Of a DNA stretch of 8,384 nucleotides, positions 1 through 4,445 are shown one piece after another. The stretch's first letter is position 1, and each line of letters begins with the position of its first letter. The notes under the pieces were generated by a model. The model saw only the letters and a program-made list of their open reading frames with translations, was not told the origin of the DNA and made no database searches. A program made the position numbers and the translations under genes. Source of the stretch: Clostridia bacterium (GTDB lineage Bacteria > Bacillota_A > Clostridia > Oscillospirales > CAG-272). The stretch covers positions 1 to 8,384 of the forward strand of contig JAFZCF010000084.1 of assembly GCA_017552165.1 (NCBI GenBank), given 5' to 3'.

Positions 1-648
1 AAGTCTGTTTGAAAGGACCATCGTGCGACGCGCCGTAAAAAACAGAACGGCGGCCGCGATCAGCGCGCACGCGCCGAAACAGATCACCTTTATATCGGGA
101 AACACGGCGTTCTTTCCGAGCAGGAAAACAAGGACGAGGACTATGCATGCGACAAGAACGAGAAAATACGCCGTCATCGCAACCTCAAATATCCGAAGTC
201 TCTTTTTCAAAGGAGCAAAATCAAAGTCCTCGGAATGACCGGAAATCCGCGAGCCGATATAACCGGCGAGCTCATCGGCGTTAGTCAGGCACGGCACCGA
301 GACCGGCCTCATTTTATCGTCCCTGAATGTTATCACAAGATCGCTGCCGTATCTTGAAACGGAAGTAAAGACCGCCTCTATGTCCGACAACGGATAAGTT
401 TTATTCTGAAACACGACCTTTTCGTCATCGGCTTTGAAGGTCGAGCGTTTTGCCCTGAAATACGGTATCATCGAGATGACGGCGGGAACGACGCCGACGG
501 GAACTATGCAGAGCGCAAAGATGAGCGCCCCGGATTTGTCTCCCCCGGTAATGAGCGGATAGAAAGCGAAAGCGACGATAATTAGAGACATTATCGCCCC
601 GAAAATCGCCGAGTTTTTCATTTTGCCGAAATCGAACGTGCCCTTCAT
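1..648 (-). CDS. Four-helix membrane protein with central PH-like segment, 3' end cut by window
   Basis: This frame is open from an ATG at 646-648 to the window edge, giving 216 visible codons and no stop, so the C-terminus is missing. I do not recognise a named family. Visible layout: a short polar N-terminus, hydrophobic helices at about residues 13-33 and 41-63, a soluble stretch at about 66-148, then helices at about 153-178 and 185-206 followed by a basic stretch (ARR). The soluble part alternates short beta-like segments (VVFQNKTYPLSDIEAVF, then DLVITFRD) and ends in a helix-like segment. This resembles the bacterial PH-like domains found between membrane helices in small Firmicutes membrane proteins; that likeness is inference from pattern only. 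The start lies 12 bases after the hemW stop, with GGCGGTG four bases upstream as a plausible ribosome site, so the gene is probably the last visible member of the pgk-hemW unit. The reality of the gene is well supported; its function is unknown. Confidence -1.
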   Translation of the reverse strand, partial: MKGTFDFGKMKNSAIFGAIMSLIIVAFAFYPLITGGDKSGALIFALCIVPVGVVPAVISMIPYFRAKRSTFKADDEKVVFQNKTYPLSDIEAVFTSVSRYGSDLVITFRDDKMRPVSVPCLTNADELAGYIGSRISGHSEDFDFAPLKKRLRIFEVAMTAYFLVLVACIVLVLVFLLGKNAVFPDIKVICFGACALIAAAVLFFTARRTMVLSNRL

Positions 649-660
649 ATCACACCGCCG

Positions 661-1842
661 TTATTTGTCCGTGCCGTCTGCGACGCCTTCTATCAGATCG
701 CTTTTGAAATCGAGCATAGCCGAGAGGATATAGTTTGAAACATACATACCCTTCGGAGTAAAGCGATAGAATCTGCCGCTCTTTTCCATAAACCCGCCGG
801 CCACGTAGACCTTCAGATATTTGCCGAACATCCTTTCAAAAGACAGGCCGAAACGCTCGGCAAACGCGTCCGTGTCGACGCCTTCTTTCAGCCGGAGCCG
901 GAGCATAACGTATTCCCCGAGGCGCTCCTGAGGTCTTATTTCATAATCCTCCGAGATGAGTTTGACGTCGTGCGAAGGATACTCCATTGCCTCGACGTAA
1001 GACGCTATATCTCTGACGAAAGCAAACCTGTGGTTCCGGAAAAACGAATGCGCAGACGCGCCGAACCCGAGATATTCCTCGCAGTTCCAGTACTTGAGAT
1101 TGTGAAGACACATCCTGCCCGGCTTTGAGAAATTGCTTATTTCATACTGGTTGTATCCGCTTTTTGCCAGACGGCTGACCGAACGGATATACATATCCGC
1201 TTCCGTATCCTCGTCGGGAAGAGACAGTTCGCTCTTTTTTGCGAAAAACGGAGTATTTTCCTCAATTTTGAGGCCGTAGAGCGAAATATGTTCCGGATCA
1301 AGACCCGTCACGGTGTCAAGTGTTTTTGAAAGCGAGGCGTGCGTCTGTCCCGGTATCCCGTACATGAGATCGATATTGATATTGTCAAAACCGGCGCGTC
1401 TCGCGTCGCTGTAGCACTCCTCGAACTGAGCGTAAGTATGGATCCTGCCGAGGGATCTGAGTTCCTCGTCGTCCGCGCTCTGAAGACCGATGCTCAGACG
1501 GTTCACACCTGTTGAACGGAGAGCGCGAAGAGCGGATCTCCTGAGTGTCGCGGGGTTCATTTCGACAGTTATCTCGGCGTCGTGGCGCAGCGAGAAGTTA
1601 TCGGAAACGCCGCTCAGCAGTTTCGATATTTTCCCGGGGGAAAGCAGCGTCGGAGTTCCTCCGCCGATAAATACGGTGTCAACGTCATACCCCGTCACGT
1701 GCGACGAATAATCCTCCATGTGCAGGAGGAGCGCGTTAATATACCTGTCCTGCGTCTTCTGATCGGTCACGGAATAAAAATCGCAGTAGGGGCATTTGCT
1801 GACGCAATATGGAATATGAATATAAATGCCTAACGTCTTCAT
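661..1842 (-). CDS. hemW: HemW, radical SAM heme chaperone (coproporphyrinogen III oxidase-like)
   Basis: This 393-residue protein is a full-length radical SAM enzyme of the HemN/HemW group. The iron-sulfur motif CX3CX2C is at residues 13, 17 and 20 (CVSKCPYC), followed by DFYS. SAM-binding elements are the IGGGTPT segment at about 59-65, VEMNP at 93-97 and RLSIGLQS at 115-122. The HemW-type HNLKYW motif is at 247-252 and GFGASAHS at 259-266, with the HemW C-terminal winged-helix region after about residue 300. It lacks the fourth cysteine of the CX3CX2CXC pattern and the N-terminal extension of true HemN. That points to HemW, a cytosolic heme-binding protein thought to pass heme to respiratory enzymes, rather than an oxidase. 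The start overlaps the rbfA stop by four bases (ATGA at 1839-1842), so translation is probably coupled. Older annotations call such proteins oxygen-independent coproporphyrinogen oxidase. In many bacteria hemW lies beside lepA; here it follows rbfA. Confidence -1.
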   Translation of the reverse strand: MKTLGIYIHIPYCVSKCPYCDFYSVTDQKTQDRYINALLLHMEDYSSHVTGYDVDTVFIGGGTPTLLSPGKISKLLSGVSDNFSLRHDAEITVEMNPATLRRSALRALRSTGVNRLSIGLQSADDEELRSLGRIHTYAQFEECYSDARRAGFDNINIDLMYGIPGQTHASLSKTLDTVTGLDPEHISLYGLKIEENTPFFAKKSELSLPDEDTEADMYIRSVSRLAKSGYNQYEISNFSKPGRMCLHNLKYWNCEEYLGFGASAHSFFRNHRFAFVRDIASYVEAMEYPSHDVKLISEDYEIRPQERLGEYVMLRLRLKEGVDTDAFAERFGLSFERMFGKYLKVYVAGGFMEKSGRFYRFTPKGMYVSNYILSAMLDFKSDLIEGVADGTDK

Positions 1843-2234
1843 TCTTCATCCGAACCGGCCGTGTCGTCCCCGGTTTCATTGCCCATGAGATTTTCCGACC
1901 TGAGTTTTGTAATCAGCTCGGAGATATGTGCGCCGTACTCCGCCGAATTGTCTCTTATAAAAACAAGTTCGGGCGTGGTCCTGAGGTTGAGTCTCTCGGC
2001 GAGCAGGGAGCGGAAATACCCCGCCGCGTTGCTGAGGCCCTTGCCGCAGTCGCCGTCCCTGTGTTCCGACATCACGGAATAATAAACCTTACAGTGCTTC
2101 ATATCGCCCGAACATTCGGCGGCAGTCAGAGATACAAAGCAGCCGGCGACACGCGGATCCTTGACGGTCCGCAGTATATCGCTCAGTTCCCTCAGTATCT
2201 CCTCGTTTAGTCTTCTGTTTCTGTATCCTGCCAT
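1839..2234 (-). CDS. rbfA: Ribosome-binding factor A (30S maturation)
   Basis: A 131-residue protein matching RbfA, a cytosolic single-KH-domain factor that binds the immature 30S subunit and helps finish processing at the 16S 5' end; it is also linked to cold adaptation. Visible hallmarks are the basic N-terminus with the helix NEEILRELSDIL, the DPRV segment at 26-29 and the strand KHCKVYYSV. Also visible are the AAGYFR kink at about 70-75, which replaces the GXXG loop of ordinary KH domains, and TPELVFIRDNSAEYG at 87-101. Length is normal for the family. The tail after residue 119 is acidic and low in complexity. It follows tpiA after 67 bases that hold a strong hairpin, and overlaps hemW by four bases. 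The ribosome site is modest (GGGA about eight bases before the ATG). In many bacteria rbfA sits downstream of nusA-infB; here it follows glycolytic genes instead. Confidence -1.
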   Translation of the reverse strand: MAGYRNRRLNEEILRELSDILRTVKDPRVAGCFVSLTAAECSGDMKHCKVYYSVMSEHRDGDCGKGLSNAAGYFRSLLAERLNLRTTPELVFIRDNSAEYGAHISELITKLRSENLMGNETGDDTAGSDEE

Positions 2235-2240
2235 TTATTT

Positions 2241-2301
2241 TCCCGTAAATACACACGCGGGAGCAGCAGAAATCTGCTGCTCCTGACGTGTAAATCCCGT
2301 A
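2241..2301. repeat. 7-bp direct repeats flanking the tpiA-rbfA hairpin
   Basis: TCCCGTA on the plus strand occurs at 2241-2247 and again at 2295-2301, bracketing the palindromic 47-bp segment at 2248-2294. One copy abuts the tpiA stop codon and the other supplies the weak ribosome site of rbfA. The arrangement resembles a target duplication around a miniature palindromic element, but seven bases is short and chance is possible. Confidence -1.
2253..2291 (-). repeat. Strong hairpin between tpiA and rbfA
   Basis: A perfect 11-bp inverted repeat occupies 2260-2270 and 2273-2283 (GGAGCAGCAGA and its complement, two bases between). A further five pairs (2253-2257 with 2287-2291) follow after a small internal loop. 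In RNA the closing loop would be at least four bases, with a 10-bp stem. No U tract follows on the transcribed strand, so it is not a standard intrinsic terminator. It may be an RNA processing or stability element that separates pgk-tpiA from rbfA-hemW expression, or a partial terminator. Confidence -1.
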
Positions 2302-3069
2302 TTACTGTGCCGCGTCGACGATCGCGGAAAAATCCGCAGCCTTGAGAGAGGCGCCCCCGATGAGTCCGCCGTCAACGTTATATTTTGAGAGAAGCTCTGC
2401 GGCGTTGCCGGGCTTCATGGATCCGCCGTACTGTATGGTCACGGATTCAGCGATTCCTCTGCCGTATTTTTCGGCAATAACGTCCCTGATGATCCCGCAG
2501 ACCTCGTCAGCCTGATCGGCCGTCGCGGTCCTTCCGGTTCCTATGGCCCAGACCGGCTCGTAAGCAATTATGGTGTTCTTTGCCCCTTCGGCGTCGATGC
2601 CGAGGAAAGCAATCTTCGTCTGTGCGGAAACGACCTCGCGGGTGACTCCTCTGTCGCGCTCGGTGAGAGTCTCGCCAACGCAAAGAATGGGTTTAAGACC
2701 GGATGCGAGAGCGGCCGTGAGCCGTTTGTTGACGGTCTCGTCGGTCTCGCCGAAATACTGCCTTCTTTCGGAGTGTCCGATAATTACGTACTCGGCTCCG
2801 GCATCGAGGAGCATCTCCGCCGAGATCTCTCCGGTATAAGCGCCGTTCTTTTCAAAATGAACGTTCTGTGCGCCGACCTTGATATTTGAGCCCTGCACGG
2901 CAGAAGCGGCGACGGCAATATCAACGAAAGGAACGCAAACCACAATGTCGCAATTATCTTTTCCCTCGACGAGAGGTTTGATTTCATTTATGAGAACCCA
3001 CGCGCCGCCCTGCGTGAGGTTCATTTTCCAGTTGCCGGCGATTACGGTTCTTCTGAGATTCTTTTTCAT
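2302..3069 (-). CDS. tpiA: Triosephosphate isomerase
   Basis: A complete 255-residue TIM-barrel enzyme that interconverts dihydroxyacetone phosphate and glyceraldehyde 3-phosphate in glycolysis and gluconeogenesis. The catalytic residues are all visible: Asn13 and Lys15 in AGNWKMN, His99 in IIGHSERR, and Glu171 in AYEPVWAIGTG. The flexible loop 6 follows directly after Glu171. The phosphate-binding YGGS (about 214-217) and GGASL segments near the C-terminus are present. Length is typical and no key residue is missing. The ATG lies 12 bases after the pgk stop with GGTGA four bases upstream, so it is very likely co-transcribed with pgk from the promoter at 4343-4371. Pairing of pgk and tpiA is common in Firmicutes, where gpmI or eno often follow; here neither follows, and the next gene is rbfA. 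Confidence -1.
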   Translation of the reverse strand: MKKNLRRTVIAGNWKMNLTQGGAWVLINEIKPLVEGKDNCDIVVCVPFVDIAVAASAVQGSNIKVGAQNVHFEKNGAYTGEISAEMLLDAGAEYVIIGHSERRQYFGETDETVNKRLTAALASGLKPILCVGETLTERDRGVTREVVSAQTKIAFLGIDAEGAKNTIIAYEPVWAIGTGRTATADQADEVCGIIRDVIAEKYGRGIAESVTIQYGGSMKPGNAAELLSKYNVDGGLIGGASLKAADFSAIVDAAQ

Positions 3070-3081
3070 GACGTCACCGGA

Positions 3082-4269
3082 TCATTTATCCATCAGGCAG
3101 GCGATGCCCGGAAGCACCTTGCCCTCAAGGAATTCAAGCGAAGCGCCGCCGCCCGTCGAAATGTGCGTCATTCTGTCGGCAAACCCGAGCTTCTCAATCG
3201 CCGCGGCGGAATCTCCTCCGCCGATTATCGAAATCGCGCCGGACTCGGCGACCGCCGTTGCGACGCCCTTCGTCCCGACTGCGAATTTTTCCCATTCCGA
3301 AACGCCCATCGGGCCGTTCCATACGACAGTCCCGGCGCCCTTTATAGCATAGCTGAAAAGGATAACCGTAGCGGGACCGATGTCAAGACCCATATATCCG
3401 TCGGGAATATCGGCGCTGTCGACAAACATATCGTCGCATTCGGGATCATATCTGTCACCGACGTGGTTGTCTACGGGCAGGAGGATCTTGACGCCCTTCG
3501 TCCTTGCAAGCTCAAGGAGATCCGAGGCAAGACCGAGCTTGTCCTCTTCGCAGAGCGACGTGCCGATCTTGTGACCTCTCGCCTTGTTGAACGTATACGC
3601 CATAGCTCCGCCGATAATCAGCGTGTCTACGCGATCGAGAAGGTTCGTTATAACACCGATCTTGTCGCTGACCTTTGCGCCGCCGAGAATCGCAACAAAC
3701 GGGCGTTTGGGATCGCTGAGCGCCTTGCCCATTATCGAGATTTCTTTCAGAATAAGATACCCGCATACAGCCGGGAGATAATCGGCAACGCCGGCCGTCG
3801 AAGCGTGCGCGCGGTGCGCGGTGCCGAAAGCGTCGTTTACGAAAATTTCGGCAAGCGAAGCGAGCTGTTTTGCAAACTCGGGATCGTTCTTTTCCTCTTC
3901 CTTATGGAAACGAACGTTTTCAAGAAGCATGACCTGCCCGTCCTCGAGCGCCGCGGCCTTTGCATGAGCGTCGGGACCTATGACGTCGCTTGACAGCGCA
4001 ACGTCCGTTCCGAGCAGCTCGGAAAGACGCGCAGCAACAGGGGCAAGCGAATATTTGAGATTGAACTCTCCCTTGGGTCTGCCGCAATGCGAGCAAAGGA
4101 TGACCTTTGCGCCATGTTCCATGAGATATTTGATCGTGGGAAGAGCTTCCACGATGCGTTTGTCATCGGTGATCTCCGCACCGTTGAGCGGAACGTTGAA
4201 GTCACATCTGACAAGTACTCTTTTGCCTTTGACTTCGATATCTTCTATCGTTTTCTTATTGTATTCCAT
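3082..4269 (-). CDS. pgk: Phosphoglycerate kinase
   Basis: A complete 395-residue cytosolic enzyme that transfers the acyl phosphate of 1,3-bisphosphoglycerate to ADP in glycolysis. Visible family motifs, in order, are RCDFNVPL at 21-28, HCGRPKG at 61-67 and the LLENVRFH segment at about 115-122. Then come [13 protein letters not shown] from about 143, [11 protein letters not shown] from 196, WNGPMGV from 317, GGGDSAAA at 350-357 and [10 protein letters not shown] from 371. The N- and C-terminal lobes are both intact and the length is normal. One oddity is residue 62, which is Cys where the common motif reads SHLGRPKG; with Cys59 this makes CSHC beside the substrate-binding arginine. The ATG has an excellent GGAGG four bases upstream. 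It is the first gene after a strong promoter and presumably leads a pgk-tpiA-rbfA-hemW unit. Confidence -1.
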   Translation of the reverse strand: MEYNKKTIEDIEVKGKRVLVRCDFNVPLNGAEITDDKRIVEALPTIKYLMEHGAKVILCSHCGRPKGEFNLKYSLAPVAARLSELLGTDVALSSDVIGPDAHAKAAALEDGQVMLLENVRFHKEEEKNDPEFAKQLASLAEIFVNDAFGTAHRAHASTAGVADYLPAVCGYLILKEISIMGKALSDPKRPFVAILGGAKVSDKIGVITNLLDRVDTLIIGGAMAYTFNKARGHKIGTSLCEEDKLGLASDLLELARTKGVKILLPVDNHVGDRYDPECDDMFVDSADIPDGYMGLDIGPATVILFSYAIKGAGTVVWNGPMGVSEWEKFAVGTKGVATAVAESGAISIIGGGDSAAAIEKLGFADRMTHISTGGGASLEFLEGKVLPGIACLMDK

Positions 4270-4273
4270 TTTT

Positions 4274-4278
4274 CCTCC
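4274..4278 (-). promoter_or_regulatory. Ribosome binding site of pgk
   Basis: GGAGG on the minus strand, four bases before the ATG at 4267-4269, inside GGAGGAAAAATG. It is the strongest such site in the window and fixes the pgk start. Confidence -1.
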
Positions 4279-4281
4279 GGG

Positions 4282-4362
4282 AACGCGTTAATTAGACTGT
4301 AAGCGACAGCCGAGGACGTGCGTCCGCACAATCCAACGGAATATTTTATCATAAACGCGTTA
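4282..4362. repeat. Two copies of AACGCGTTA, core an 8-bp palindrome
   Basis: AACGCGTTA occurs on the plus strand at 4282-4290 and 4354-4362, in the same orientation and 72 bases apart. Its first eight bases are self-complementary. One copy sits between the -35 and -10 of the pgk promoter and the other just upstream of the pgk ribosome site. The placement would suit an operator pair for a repressor, but no regulator is known from the sequence and the motif is short. Confidence -1.
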
Positions 4363-4371
4363 TTTTTTCAA
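4343..4371 (-). promoter_or_regulatory. Sigma-A promoter of pgk with extended -10
   Basis: On the minus strand the -35 box TTGAAA (4366-4371) and the -10 box TAAAAT (4343-4348) are separated by exactly 17 bases. TG one base before the -10 gives an extended -10 (TGATAAAAT). Each box differs from consensus at one or two positions. The expected start of transcription is near 4332-4336, giving a leader of about 63-67 bases before the pgk ATG. The copy of AACGCGTT at 4354-4361 lies in the spacer. Confidence -1.
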
Positions 4372-4381
4372 CCCCATACTG

Positions 4382-4409
4382 TTATTTTTTGTCTGAAATC
4401 ACAAAATAA
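4382..4409. repeat. AT-rich dyad upstream of the pgk -35
   Basis: On the plus strand TTATTTTTTGT (4382-4392) and ACAAAATAA (4401-4409) form an inverted repeat around eight bases (CTGAAATC), allowing a two-base bulge; the inner six pairs are perfect. It ends 10 bases upstream of the -35 box. It could be a regulator site, an UP-like element, or simply the U-rich tail of the upstream terminator plus promoter AT-richness. Confidence -1.
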
Positions 4410-4440
4410 TTCTTCAGGCAGAACCGTTATGCCTCAAAAA
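4401..4440 (-). terminator. Probable intrinsic terminator after the SpoIID gene
   Basis: Starting five bases after the SpoIID stop, the minus-strand RNA can fold 4430-4440 onto 4410-4420. AGGCA/UGCCU forms five pairs, then a G-G mismatch, then five more pairs including one G-U, around a nine-base loop. The tail reads UUAUUUUGU. The stem is imperfect and the tail not a pure U run, so this is a moderate call, but its position between two units fits. Confidence -1.
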
Positions 4441-4445
4441 GGCGT

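Larger units (their letters stand above)
4270..4445 (-). promoter_or_regulatory. pgk upstream regulatory region (intergenic)
   Basis: This 176-base AT-rich gap separates the SpoIID stop from the pgk start and is the only large non-coding stretch. In transcription order it holds a probable terminator hairpin, an AT-rich dyad, a sigma-A promoter, two copies of the palindrome AACGCGTT, overlapping inverted repeats in the leader and a strong ribosome site. I see no known riboswitch class in it. Confidence -1.

Noticed and set aside
23..238. Plus-strand 71-codon frame at the left edge
   Set aside because: It is antisense to the open minus-strand membrane protein, which has clear helices and continuous frame to the edge.
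661..1842. True oxygen-independent coproporphyrinogen oxidase HemN
   Set aside because: The cysteine motif lacks the fourth cysteine, the HemN N-terminal extension is absent, and HNLKYW is of the HemW type.
2253..2291. Intrinsic terminator after tpiA
   Set aside because: The stem is strong but no U-rich tract follows on the minus strand, and the plus strand also lacks one.
3163..3993. Plus-strand 276-codon frame opposite pgk
   Set aside because: It lies wholly antisense to an intact, motif-complete pgk, shows no recognisable domain, and its composition is what the complementary frame of a conserved gene would give.
4386..4405. Rex operator upstream of pgk
   Set aside because: Only one half, TTGTGA, fits; the second half reads AGACAA and the total spacing is 16 rather than 18 bases.
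4270..4445. Riboswitch or CRISPR-like array in the pgk upstream gap
   Set aside because: No regular repeat-spacer pattern and no recognisable riboswitch core; the repeats present are two short words and small dyads.
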